Origin: Pseudomonadota bacterium
GTDB taxonomy: Bacteria > Pseudomonadota > Alphaproteobacteria > Rhodospirillales > Magnetospirillaceae
Assembly (NCBI GenBank): GCA_021848545.1
Contig: JAJZUL010000028.1
Location: 1-45,588 of the forward strand
Direction: 5' to 3'
Length of the DNA: 45,588 nucleotides
Shown: positions 1-7,713 of the stretch, piece by piece
Numbering within the stretch: the stretch's first letter is position 1
Layout: each line of letters opens with the position of its first letter
Made by a program: the position numbers and the translations under genes
Notes under the pieces: generated by a model
The model's input: the letters and a program-made list of their open reading frames with translations, nothing else
What the model was told of the DNA's origin: nothing
The model's database searches: none

Positions 1-403
1 CGCCATCACCGCCACCGGCGAGGACGGCACCTTCGGCGCCCACACCATCACCGTGACCGCCACCGACGACCACGGCGTCGCCACCCACCAGACCTTCACC
101 CTCAACGTCACCGATCCCGGCCCGACCTCCACGGCTCTGCCGGATGCGTCCGTCGCCGAGGGCCACACCACCACCATCACCACCGCCGACCATTTCCAGG
201 TCCCGGTCGATGGCGCCACCCTCACCTATTCCGCCACCGGCCTGCCCGAAGGCGTCACCATCAATCCCCAGACCGGCGCCATCACCGCCACCGGCGAGGA
301 CGGCACCTTCGGCGCCCACACCATCACCGTGACCGCCACCGACGACCACGGCGTCGCCACCCACCAGACCTTCACCCTCAACGTCACCGATCCCGGCCCG
401 ACC
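1..403 (+). repeat. 276-bp tandem coding repeat (Ig-like domain)
   Basis: Bases 1-127 and 277-403 are identical at every base I compared, giving a period of 276 bp (92 codons). Identity at synonymous positions as well as in the protein indicates recent duplication or gene conversion. More copies probably lie upstream of the window. Confidence 0.9.
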
Positions 404-2473
404 GCCCCCGACGCGCAGACCGTGACCGGCATGGAAGACCACGCCATTACCGGCAGCGTCGGCGCCACGCCCCCGGTCGAAGGCGCCACCCTGAGCTATG
501 CGCTGGAACCGAACGAAGGCCCCGCTCATGGCAGCATCACTTTTGACACCAGCGGGCATTTCACCTACACGCCCACCGACGATTATTCGGGCACGGATCA
601 TTTCGAGATCAAAGTGACCGACGATCACGGCGTTTCGACCATGCAAACCGTGACCGTCGATGTCGAGCCCGACCACGCGCCGGTTTTCACCGCCGATTCG
701 GCGGGTCAGTTCAACCACTTGGGCGATACCCAGGGCGCAAGCCAAGGCGGACAGCAGCAGGCCCGGACCGGCGGCGCCTCCCACGGTGGCTTCACGCAAC
801 CCACCCAGGGCGCGAGCCAGGGCGGACGGCAGAACGTCCAGGCCGGCGGCGCGTCCCATGGCGGTGCGCAGAACGGAGGACAGTTCAACGGCAATTCCGG
901 CGCCTCCCACGGTGGCTTCACGCAACCCACCCAGGGCGCGAGCCAGGGCGGACAGCAGAACGTCCAGACCGGCGGCGCTTCCCGCGGCGGTGCGCAGAAC
1001 GGAGGACAGTTCAACGGTAATTCCGGCGCATCCCATGGTGGCTTTACGCAACCCACCCAGGGCGCGAGCCAGGGCGGACAGCAGAACGTCCAGACCGGCG
1101 GCGCTTCCCATGGCGGTGCGCAGAACGGAGGACAGTTCAACGGTAATTCCGGCGCATCCCATGGTGGCCAATACGCTCTGGGCGGTTCGACCGACGGCCA
1201 ATCCCAGAGTTCGACCGGCGCGTCCCAGGGCGGCCATATGCCCTATGTCATCGACGGAACGGCGGGCAACGACAGCATTTCCGCCGGGGACGGAACCCAC
1301 GTCATCTATGGCATGGGCGGCACCGACACCATCAGCGTCGGTAACGGAAACGACACCATTTACGCCAATAACGGCACCACCGGCACCGGCCAGGGCACCT
1401 ACGAAGCCCAACTTCACATCGCGGCGACGTCACCGGATGAAGCCCATGGCGCCACCATGACCTACAGCGTCAGCGGCCTGCCGGAGCATGCCACCCTGAT
1501 GTATAACGGCGCGCCGATCGACCCGTCGGGCCTCACCGACGCGCAGCTTCAGCACGGCGTGTATCTGTCGTTCCCCGACAATCACGTTCCGGCGCAAAGC
1601 TTCGATCTGTCGGTGACGGCCAATCTTCACGAGACCGGCATAGACGGCGACGTGCTGCACACCCAAGCCACCCTGCATGTCGATCCGACGGCATTCATGG
1701 GAGGGGCCGACCACATCACCGCCGGAAACGGCAGCGATACCATCTGGGGTGGGGCCGGCGACAACCAGATCACCGTCGGCAATGGCGACGATCACATCCA
1801 CGTCTATGACGGCAACAACACCATCACCGCCGGAAACGGTCACGACGTGATCTCGGCTGGCGACGGCAACAACACCATCACCGCCGGAAACGGCCACGAC
1901 ACGATTACGGTCGGCAACGGCGACAACACCATCACCCTGGGCAGCGGTCACGACACCGTCACGGTGGGCGACGGCCACAACACCATCACCTTCGCCGGCG
2001 GAACCGGCGGAAGCGGCGGCGGCTATGCGCTGGGCGGCACGGTGACGGTGAGTGGCGGCCACGACACCGTCAATCTGTCGGATCATGCCCAGGTGAGCAT
2101 CGTCGACAACGCGCCGACCACGGGCACGGAACACCTGACCATCAATTACACCGGCGCCGACAACGCCCACGAAACGATGCTGTTCGATTTCGGCGGCCAT
2201 ACGGGAGTGGCGGCCAGCGGCGGTGACGGCTGGACTCACAGCCTCAACATCGACCTTTCTCACACCTCGGGACAGTTCGTCGTCACCGAAGGCAGTCACA
2301 GCTGGACCGTCGATCACGGCACGGTTACGGCCAATACCGACCATAATACCGGCCAGCAGGGAAGCGAACACGCCGCCATCCAGACCGATGGAACCGTCCA
2401 CGTCTTCGCCGTCGATGGCAACCATGAGCACGAGATCGCCCAGTTCCACCACATCGACAAGATCACGTATTGA
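2..2473 (+). CDS. Large repetitive surface/secreted protein, RTX-like (5' truncated by window)
   Basis: The frame is open from base 2, so the true start lies upstream; 823 residues are visible. In order they show 92-residue Ig-like (He_PIG type) repeats with the motif GLPEGVTINPQTG, one cadherin/VCBS-like domain (about nt 400-680), a Gly-Ala-Ser block with 12 GAS[HQR]GG motifs (nt 735-1240), a short RTX-like block (nt 1256-1377), another Ig-like stretch, a longer run of nonapeptides of the form xAGNGHDTI (nt 1700-2000), and a non-repetitive C-terminus. RTX nonapeptides normally bind calcium and mark type I secretion substrates, so a secreted adhesin or biofilm matrix protein is likely. No secretion genes lie inside the window. 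Its stop is 10 bp from the stop of the convergent gene at 2484. Family identity is confident; the role is inferred. Confidence 0.85.
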   Translation, partial: AITATGEDGTFGAHTITVTATDDHGVATHQTFTLNVTDPGPTSTALPDASVAEGHTTTITTADHFQVPVDGATLTYSATGLPEGVTINPQTGAITATGEDGTFGAHTITVTATDDHGVATHQTFTLNVTDPGPTAPDAQTVTGMEDHAITGSVGATPPVEGATLSYALEPNEGPAHGSITFDTSGHFTYTPTDDYSGTDHFEIKVTDDHGVSTMQTVTVDVEPDHAPVFTADSAGQFNHLGDTQGASQGGQQQARTGGASHGGFTQPTQGASQGGRQNVQAGGASHGGAQNGGQFNGNSGASHGGFTQPTQGASQGGQQNVQTGGASRGGAQNGGQFNGNSGASHGGFTQPTQGASQGGQQNVQTGGASHGGAQNGGQFNGNSGASHGGQYALGGSTDGQSQSSTGASQGGHMPYVIDGTAGNDSISAGDGTHVIYGMGGTDTISVGNGNDTIYANNGTTGTGQGTYEAQLHIAATSPDEAHGATMTYSVSGLPEHATLMYNGAPIDPSGLTDAQLQHGVYLSFPDNHVPAQSFDLSVTANLHETGIDGDVLHTQATLHVDPTAFMGGADHITAGNGSDTIWGGAGDNQITVGNGDDHIHVYDGNNTITAGNGHDVISAGDGNNTITAGNGHDTITVGNGDNTITLGSGHDTVTVGDGHNTITFAGGTGGSGGGYALGGTVTVSGGHDTVNLSDHAQVSIVDNAPTTGTEHLTINYTGADNAHETMLFDFGGHTGVAASGGDGWTHSLNIDLSHTSGQFVVTEGSHSWTVDHGTVTANTDHNTGQQGSEHAAIQTDGTVHVFAVDGNHEHEIAQFHHIDKITY
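773..1150 (+). repeat. Three 126-bp tandem coding repeats (Gly-Ala-Ser block)
   Basis: Three successive 42-codon units begin at 773, 899 and 1025, each starting GASHGGFTQPTQ and ending NGGQFNGNS. A truncated fourth start follows at 1151. The units differ by only a few bases (for example GGASH against GGASR in the second unit). The composition is Gly, Ser, Gln and Asn rich, as in a flexible or self-associating linker. Confidence 0.93.
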
Positions 2474-2483
2474 GGGGGAGCCC

Positions 2484-4883
2484 CTATTCCTGGGGCTTCT
2501 TCTTCCTGGCCCTCGGCTTGGCCGGAGCGCGGCGGCGTTTGGGCTTGTCCGGGGCCGGAAGCGCCGCCACGGGCGCTTTCGCCTGAAGGGTCAGACGCTC
2601 CACCGCCTGGGTCAGGCGGTCCACCGTTTCGCGCAACTCGGCAATGGCCAGATCACGGGAATCCTGCGGCCGGGGAACCAGTCCCGTCGTGCCGGCGGCG
2701 ATGAATTGATCGCGCCATTGCGCCAGTTGCGCCGGATCGATTCCCAAGGCGGCGCCCACCTGCTCGCACGTCTCGCCGCCCAGAACCCGAAGAACCGCGG
2801 CGGTCCGGCCATCGGCGGCCTTCTTATCCCCATCCCCTCTCGCCACGGGCTTCACCATCCCGACGCTGACCGTCAACCCGCCCGATTGCGGCGCGGGCGC
2901 GGCCGGCTGGGCGGCGGCACGCCCCGGCGGCGAAGCGACGGCGGGCACAGACGGCACGGTCGCGACGGGACGTACCGGCGCCGGCGCCTGAACCGGGGCC
3001 GCCACCGGCACGGCAGGCTGCGGCACGCTCTGGGGTGGCGCGATCGCCCCCAACATTTGCGGCCCGCCCTCGGCGCCGGGCGGCGGCGGAAGCAACGCCT
3101 TCAGCATGGCGACCACCTTGGCCGCCGCCGCCTTGCTTTCCTCGATGATCGGCGCGAACCCTTCCGGCCGGGACAGATATTCCAGCAGCAGCAGGGAATC
3201 CTTCGCATACTGGATTTCCGCCGTCTTGTCGTCCTTCGCCGCCCGGATGACCCGTTCCACCCGTACCGGAATGCGCCGGATCAGCCCGAAGCGCCGCGAA
3301 GACAGAACCTTGAAATCCATCACCTTGGCCAGAAGCAGGCCGTGACGCCGGGGATGGAGATGTTCGAACAAATGCTCGATCAGCGCGATCTCGCCAAAAT
3401 TGAGGACAAGAAACTCTTTTTGCTGGGATTGCCAATCAAAAATGAATTTGTTGATGGCCGCCGTCTGGGCGGCGAAATCGTCGACAAAGATATCGGCGTC
3501 CAACATCTGCCAGGCACGCGAAGACGCCATCGGCAGGCGCCCGGGCAGGCCGAAATTACGCGTCAAATTCTGGGCGACCGCCAATAAAACCCGACTGCGA
3601 GACCTGGTTGTGCCCCGCGGATAGCACCGGTGCAGCAGATCCAAGGCGGTAAAATCGTTGGTCGGCGGCGGGTCGGCCAACAATCGGGCCAGGGCTTCCA
3701 CATCCTCGGGCAGATCGGGATCGCCCTTGTCGGGCAGGGCCGCCACGGCCTCCTCCACCCAGGCGCGCGCGCTGGAGGCGGTTTCCGGCTCGGCGGCGGG
3801 GGCGGCGTCCTGTTGCTCGTCCTCGGTGATATCCTTCGGGATCGGTGGCGCGGCCGGCGGCGCCTGAACCGTCGGCGGCGGCGACGATCCGGGCGAAACC
3901 GTCGCGGAGCCGGCGGGACGGCCATGGGCGCTCGCCAACCGCTTCGCCCGCGACTGGTCCAAATGGAACATCAAGGTGATACCGACGTAATCGGCGACCC
4001 GCCAGCCGGTGCTGGCCAGGGTGCTGCGGCGTATCAACGGCGCCCCGTCCCGTTTCGGCCAAAGGCCGATCCGGCGCCGCTCCAAGGCCGACCAGATCCC
4101 CAGCGGGCGCCGCGCTTCGGCCGCCGCCGGATTGATCGGAGCCATGGCGCCGCGTCGCCCCGACCGCCCGAGAACCGACAAGGAGGCCCCCGCCATGGGA
4201 ACCGGGCGGCGCGCCGCCACCTTCAGCCGCGCCTTGGGACGCAACGCGCCGGCATCGTGCAAAGCGCGCAACTTCTCCAGCACCCCGCCGGCACTGGCGC
4301 GGGAAGCCGGCGTGGCGCCGGCTTTCGCGTCCATGGACAGGGGTTCGCCACGTCCCGAATTTCCGTCCCCGCCGCCACCGGCCTGAACGCCGGCGGCGAT
4401 CGGCCGGCTGGTGGACGCCGTGGCCATCGCCGTGCCGCACGCGACATCCCCGCCCGCGCAGACGTGAACGGGCAGCCCAACCACCGTCCCCCCTCCGGCA
4501 GCCGCCATGCGAAGCAACGGCAGGGACGGACGCCGGCGATCGGGCCGGGACCACCGTCCGCAGCCGTCGGGGCGCAGCGTCCCCTTTGCCCCGGCACCGG
4601 CCCGCAAGGCGAATGAACCGCCTTTCCGCGCTTTCGCATCCGGTGCCGCGTCATCCGTCTCACGCCGCGACGAACCGGCGCCCCGCCCCGTGACACGGCC
4701 GAACCAGGACCGCAGCCGCGCCACCGTTTCGCCGATGCGGGTACGCACCAACGCTCCGCCGCCGGCGAAACCAGCCACCTTCGGCAAAGGGGCGCTTGCC
4801 ACCGCCGCGCCCTGGGTCGCCTTGTGAGGATCGGTACGATTTCCGTCCTTTAGCGAACCAACGATGGGTAAAAATGCAGTCAT
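2484..4883 (-). CDS. Unrecognised 799-aa protein with C-terminal helix-turn-helix
   Basis: I do not recognise a named family. The N-terminal 270 residues are low-complexity Gly/Ala/Arg. A more ordered part follows (about 280-600), rich in Trp, Phe and Leu, with stretches such as FLVLNFGEIALIEHLFEHL. A Pro/Ala linker leads to a helix-turn-helix at about 691-738 (VLRVLGGETCEQVGAALGI), resembling the HTH that precedes transposase-type DNA-binding domains. After it come a short coiled coil (about 742-770) and a strongly basic Lys/Arg tail. No catalytic domain is evident. A DNA-associated or scaffold role is inference. The start is the ATG at 4883; its ribosome binding site is weak, so a different start is possible. 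The gene converges on the repeat protein. Confidence 0.7.
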   Translation of the reverse strand: MTAFLPIVGSLKDGNRTDPHKATQGAAVASAPLPKVAGFAGGGALVRTRIGETVARLRSWFGRVTGRGAGSSRRETDDAAPDAKARKGGSFALRAGAGAKGTLRPDGCGRWSRPDRRRPSLPLLRMAAAGGGTVVGLPVHVCAGGDVACGTAMATASTSRPIAAGVQAGGGGDGNSGRGEPLSMDAKAGATPASRASAGGVLEKLRALHDAGALRPKARLKVAARRPVPMAGASLSVLGRSGRRGAMAPINPAAAEARRPLGIWSALERRRIGLWPKRDGAPLIRRSTLASTGWRVADYVGITLMFHLDQSRAKRLASAHGRPAGSATVSPGSSPPPTVQAPPAAPPIPKDITEDEQQDAAPAAEPETASSARAWVEEAVAALPDKGDPDLPEDVEALARLLADPPPTNDFTALDLLHRCYPRGTTRSRSRVLLAVAQNLTRNFGLPGRLPMASSRAWQMLDADIFVDDFAAQTAAINKFIFDWQSQQKEFLVLNFGEIALIEHLFEHLHPRRHGLLLAKVMDFKVLSSRRFGLIRRIPVRVERVIRAAKDDKTAEIQYAKDSLLLLEYLSRPEGFAPIIEESKAAAAKVVAMLKALLPPPPGAEGGPQMLGAIAPPQSVPQPAVPVAAPVQAPAPVRPVATVPSVPAVASPPGRAAAQPAAPAPQSGGLTVSVGMVKPVARGDGDKKAADGRTAAVLRVLGGETCEQVGAALGIDPAQLAQWRDQFIAAGTTGLVPRPQDSRDLAIAELRETVDRLTQAVERLTLQAKAPVAALPAPDKPKRRRAPAKPRARKKKPQE

Positions 4884-5000
4884 GCCGAGATGCTATCGCC
4901 AATAACCGGTCGCGAAACGCCGAGATGGTCCACACATCATAGCTATTCTACAATAAATCAGTCAAGGAACGCCCCGTAACCTTTAATGTTTCTTGATATT

Positions 5001-5069
5001 TCGGCCGCGGCCGATGGTGATCACCACCCTCCGAGGCGTCACCGGACCGCCCGGGCGGCCAGTGACGCC
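5001..5069. promoter_or_regulatory. Cluster of three dyad-symmetric sequences in a divergent intergenic region
   Basis: The 334-bp gap 4884-5217 separates divergent genes. It holds a 14-bp perfect palindrome (5001-5014, centre GGCCGCGGCC), a 12-bp palindrome TGGTGATCACCA (5015-5026), and a stem formed by GGCGTCAC (5035-5042) with GTGACGCC (5062-5069) enclosing a third palindrome CCGCCCGGGCGG (5047-5058). They could be operators for one or both flanking genes, or a structured leader. No clear sigma-70 promoter was seen around them. Confidence 0.5.
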
Positions 5070-5217
5070 CCCGCCCGAACAGGTGTCTTCTCTTGACCGC
5101 ACGATTCGCTCCAGCGTAAATTGCACCAATTGATAGGCGTTATCATCGCCGGGCACGGAAGGAAAATTCTCCTATAAGGATTTTTATCCCAAAACCGTGA
5201 AAGAAGGGGGGCGCGCC

Positions 5218-5541
5218 TTGGCACCAAACGATTCCACCCACCGCCAAGCCTTGGCCGAGGAACTCGCCGCATCGCTGGCCGACGCCGCCGACCGCCTGCA
5301 TGAAGCGCGCGACGCGACGGCTTTCCGCACCGCCATCGAAGCCCACGAACGCGCGTGGCACCGATTGCGCCAGGTCATCGAAGATTTTCGCCCCTGTGTC
5401 CCCAAGCATTACCTGGATTTTTCGTGCCGAAGCCGCGCCCGCGCGCCCTATCGCATCAATGATGATGACGTCGAAGCCTTGATCCACATCGACCGCATCG
5501 TCGCCGCGGCCATTACCCGCACCTCGGCGCCCCGCGATTGA
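5218..5541 (+). CDS. Small hypothetical protein (107 aa)
   Basis: No family is recognised. The protein is mostly helical with charged residues (AEELAASLADAADRLHEA) and contains one Cys-containing stretch, FRPCVPKHYLDFSC. There is no signal peptide or membrane segment, so it is probably cytoplasmic. I chose the TTG at 5218 because a strong AAGGGGGG Shine-Dalgarno lies about 7 nt upstream; a GTG at 5197 would add 7 residues and would sit upstream of that site. A 16-bp terminator hairpin begins 2 nt after the stop. Coding use resembles the neighbours. Confidence 0.65.
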   Translation: MAPNDSTHRQALAEELAASLADAADRLHEARDATAFRTAIEAHERAWHRLRQVIEDFRPCVPKHYLDFSCRSRARAPYRINDDDVEALIHIDRIVAAAITRTSAPRD

Positions 5542-5542
5542 T

Positions 5543-5577
5543 CCCGATGGCGGATCGCATGGCGATCCGCCATCGGG
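5543..5577. terminator. Bidirectional terminator hairpin between convergent genes
   Basis: A perfect 16-bp stem (5543-5558 with 5562-5577) closes on a 3-nt loop. It sits between the stop at 5541 (+) and the stop at 5605 (-). The flanking T run is short (CCGTTTGA). Confidence 0.75.
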
Positions 5578-5604
5578 CCGTTTGAAGCGGGCGGCGGATC
5601 GGCT

Positions 5605-5991
5605 CTACAGGCCGTCGACCACCTTTTTCAGCAGGGTCTGCACATGCAGGGCCAACTCGCCCAGGCGGGGATTGTCGACCGCCCGCATGGAAGCCACCGG
5701 ATCGATGACGGCGACTTCGGTCTTGCCGTCGCCGGCGTCCTGGACCACCACGTTGCAGGGCAGCATGGTGCCGATCTTGTCCTCGGTCTGAAGAACCTCA
5801 TAGGCCAGCTTCGGGTTGCAGGCGCCTAGAATACGGTACGGCCGAAAATCGACATCGATTTTCTTCTTTAATGTTTCCTTGACGTCGATTTCCGTAATGA
5901 CGCCAAATCCTTCCCGCTTCAGCACGTCCACGGTCCGTTTCACCGCGTCTTCGAACGGCATGGCGAGAGTTTTTCCGAAATAATAGCTCAT
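5605..5991 (-). CDS. DUF302 domain protein
   Basis: The 128-residue product matches the DUF302 family in length and layout: an N-terminal YYFGKTL strand, a helix with FEDAVKRTVDVLKREGFG, then the conserved stretch IDVKETLKKKIDVDF, LGACNPKLAYEVL, and MLPCNVVVQDAG. The biochemical function of DUF302 is not settled; these are small cytoplasmic alpha/beta proteins, sometimes linked to redox or stress responses. I chose the ATG at 5991, preceded by GGAG at 6 nt. Other in-frame starts (ATG 5994, ATG 6003, TTG 6030) would only add residues that are not conserved. The gene stands alone between a terminator and the divergent diguanylate cyclase. Confidence 0.9.
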   Translation of the reverse strand: MSYYFGKTLAMPFEDAVKRTVDVLKREGFGVITEIDVKETLKKKIDVDFRPYRILGACNPKLAYEVLQTEDKIGTMLPCNVVVQDAGDGKTEVAVIDPVASMRAVDNPRLGELALHVQTLLKKVVDGL

Positions 5992-6240
5992 CATTGTCTC
6001 CATAGCGGGACGAAAGAGGACAATCGCCAAGGAAGTGGGAGCGACGCCGCATACTACAGACGAAGACTGTCAATCTCAAGAACCGGGGGGACGCGATGAC
6101 GGCGTGTGGCCCGCAGACCGTTCACGGTGAAACATGACCACCTTATGGTCACGGTAAAAAACATTCATTATCTTAGGTTGAACGTCTGTGGGTGACAGCA
6201 AGGCGCGAAGAGCGGCACGCCGTCACGAAAGTCGGGGGGG

Positions 6241-7242
6241 ATGCGACGTTTGAACCGGACAAAAGCGGGAATTATCGAGGGCATGATCGGAAATACGCCG
6301 TTCGACGGCGGGCAGGACGGCGTTCTGGCCGCCATCGTCGAAGCTTTGCCCACCGGAATCCTGCTCATGGACGGCCTGGACAATGTCGTTTTCCATAATC
6401 GGCGTTTTTTCGACATTTGGGGATTCGACATCCCTCAAGATAACAAATCAAAAGGGTTATTTTTGATTGAGGCGACTCGCACGCGCGTTGCCGATCCTGA
6501 AACGTTTATAAAGATATTTTATAGATACATGGACCCATCGAACCTTCTTCTGAAGGGCGTGGACACAATTCATCTGAAGGATGGCCGCAGTCTTGAGCGC
6601 TACACGGCGCCGGTTTTCGACCGCACGGGCACCCATTACGGCCGCGTTTTTTATTTTTACGACGTCACCGATCGCTTGCGGGCCGAACACGAAATACGCT
6701 CGCTGGCCTTCCAGGACGCCCTGACCAAATTGCCGAATCGGCGGATCTTGTACGACCGGTTGAGTTCGGCGATGGCATCCGGCCGGCGGCAGGATCATTA
6801 TTCGGCGCTGATACTGATCGATCTCGACAACTTCAAGCCGCTGAATGACGGGTACGGCCACGATGTCGGCGATGCCCTGCTGATCGAGATCGCTCAACGC
6901 CTGACCGGCTGCGTCCGCGATACGGATACCATTTCGCGCCTGGGCGGGGACGAATTCGTCGTCCTGCTGCCGGAACTGGGCGGCACCCTGGAGATTGCCG
7001 CGTCCGACAGCCAATCGGTGGCTGAAAAGATTCGCGACCGGCTTTCGGCCCCCGTTCACATCGCCGATCACGACGGCGACACCGACGGCGGCATCATCCA
7101 TCGCCCCTCGGCGAGCATCGGCGTCACCGTGTTCAAAGGCGACAGCCGCAACCACGCCGCCATTCTGCGATCGGCGGACCGGGCCATGTATCGGGCCAAG
7201 GCCGACGGCGGCAACACCATCCGGCTGGCGGCCGATCTCTGA
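6241..7242 (+). CDS. PAS-GGDEF diguanylate cyclase
   Basis: The 333-residue protein has an N-terminal PAS-like sensor (about 25-145) followed directly by a GGDEF domain (about 155-330). The active-site motif GGDEF is intact at 235-239, and an inhibitory RxxD site (RDTD, 226-229) lies exactly 5 residues before it. An active enzyme making cyclic di-GMP from two GTP with product inhibition is therefore expected. No membrane segment is present, so sensing is cytoplasmic. The PAS part is unlike the GC-rich neighbours in having AT-rich codons around 6430-6540. Start 6241 follows a G-rich run; ATG 6283 is an alternative. Its TGA overlaps the first base of a 144-bp hairpin element. Confidence 0.95.
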   Translation: MRRLNRTKAGIIEGMIGNTPFDGGQDGVLAAIVEALPTGILLMDGLDNVVFHNRRFFDIWGFDIPQDNKSKGLFLIEATRTRVADPETFIKIFYRYMDPSNLLLKGVDTIHLKDGRSLERYTAPVFDRTGTHYGRVFYFYDVTDRLRAEHEIRSLAFQDALTKLPNRRILYDRLSSAMASGRRQDHYSALILIDLDNFKPLNDGYGHDVGDALLIEIAQRLTGCVRDTDTISRLGGDEFVVLLPELGGTLEIAASDSQSVAEKIRDRLSAPVHIADHDGDTDGGIIHRPSASIGVTVFKGDSRNHAAILRSADRAMYRAKADGGNTIRLAADL

Positions 7243-7385
7243 GAGCCCGACCAGAAAGTCGCCATGGCGGCCTGCAAATGGCGGTTTCCTGCGCTTCCGC
7301 TGCTCACGTACATAAAGTACGCTCCGCTGCGGTTCTTGAAACCCGCCATTTTCGGCTCACCCTGGCGACTTTCTGGTCGGGCTCT
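7242..7385. repeat. Hairpin repeat element, copy A (144 bp, full length)
   Basis: Perfect 23-bp terminal inverted repeats (7242-7264 and 7363-7385, beginning AGAGCCCGACC) enclose nested imperfect inverted repeats, so the whole element can fold as one long hairpin with GTAC-ATAAA-GTAC near the tip. It is the reverse complement of copy B at 21200-21343 with a few differences. It begins at the last base of the diguanylate cyclase stop codon. No coding capacity. Confidence 0.92.
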
Positions 7386-7475
7386 GACCCTCCGCCCCCC
7401 GGAAATAAGGGGATTACCCCATGCCATCGGGCATGATGGGCGGCATTTCGCCCCCACTGCGTCCCCGGACAAGCG

Positions 7476-7503
7476 AAAGGCCCGGTCTTGCGACCGGGCC
7501 TTT
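7476..7503. terminator. Terminator hairpin downstream of tRNA-Lys
   Basis: A perfect 12-bp stem, AAAGGCCCGGTC (7476-7487) with its complement (7492-7503), closes on a 4-nt loop. It lies 29 nt beyond the CCA end of tRNA-Lys (- strand). The AAA/TTT edges allow it to work in either direction. Confidence 0.75.
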
Positions 7504-7532
7504 GCCTTAAGTGGTTTTTCCCACCGGAATTT

Positions 7533-7608
<76 letters not shown>

Positions 7609-7655
7609 GTCGTGATTCCCCGCTGATGTCAGCGGGGACCGGACCGGAAGGCCGG

Positions 7656-7684
7656 CTTATAGTGCCTTAAACGGCGGGGCGCAA
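7656..7684 (-). promoter_or_regulatory. Candidate sigma-70 promoter for tRNA-Lys
   Basis: On the minus strand a -35 TTGCGC (7684-7679) and a -10 TATAAG (7661-7656) are separated by 17 nt, about 48 nt upstream of the mature tRNA 5' end. The -35 lies inside the stem of the AsmA terminator. A short hairpin (7618-7637) lies in the leader. Confidence 0.6.
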
Positions 7685-7706
7685 GGGGAAATTGCCCTTG
7701 CGCCCC
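7676..7706 (-). terminator. Terminator hairpin of the asmA operon
   Basis: A perfect 12-bp stem (7676-7687 with 7695-7706) with a 7-nt loop follows the asmA stop codon by 7 nt on the minus strand. The T run after it is weak (GCCGTTTAAG). Confidence 0.65.
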
Positions 7707-7713
7707 CGTCCTT

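Noticed and set aside
706-1140. Cys/Pro-rich 144-codon frame on the minus strand
   Set aside because: It is the reverse reading of the Gly-Ala-Ser repeats and inherits their regularity.
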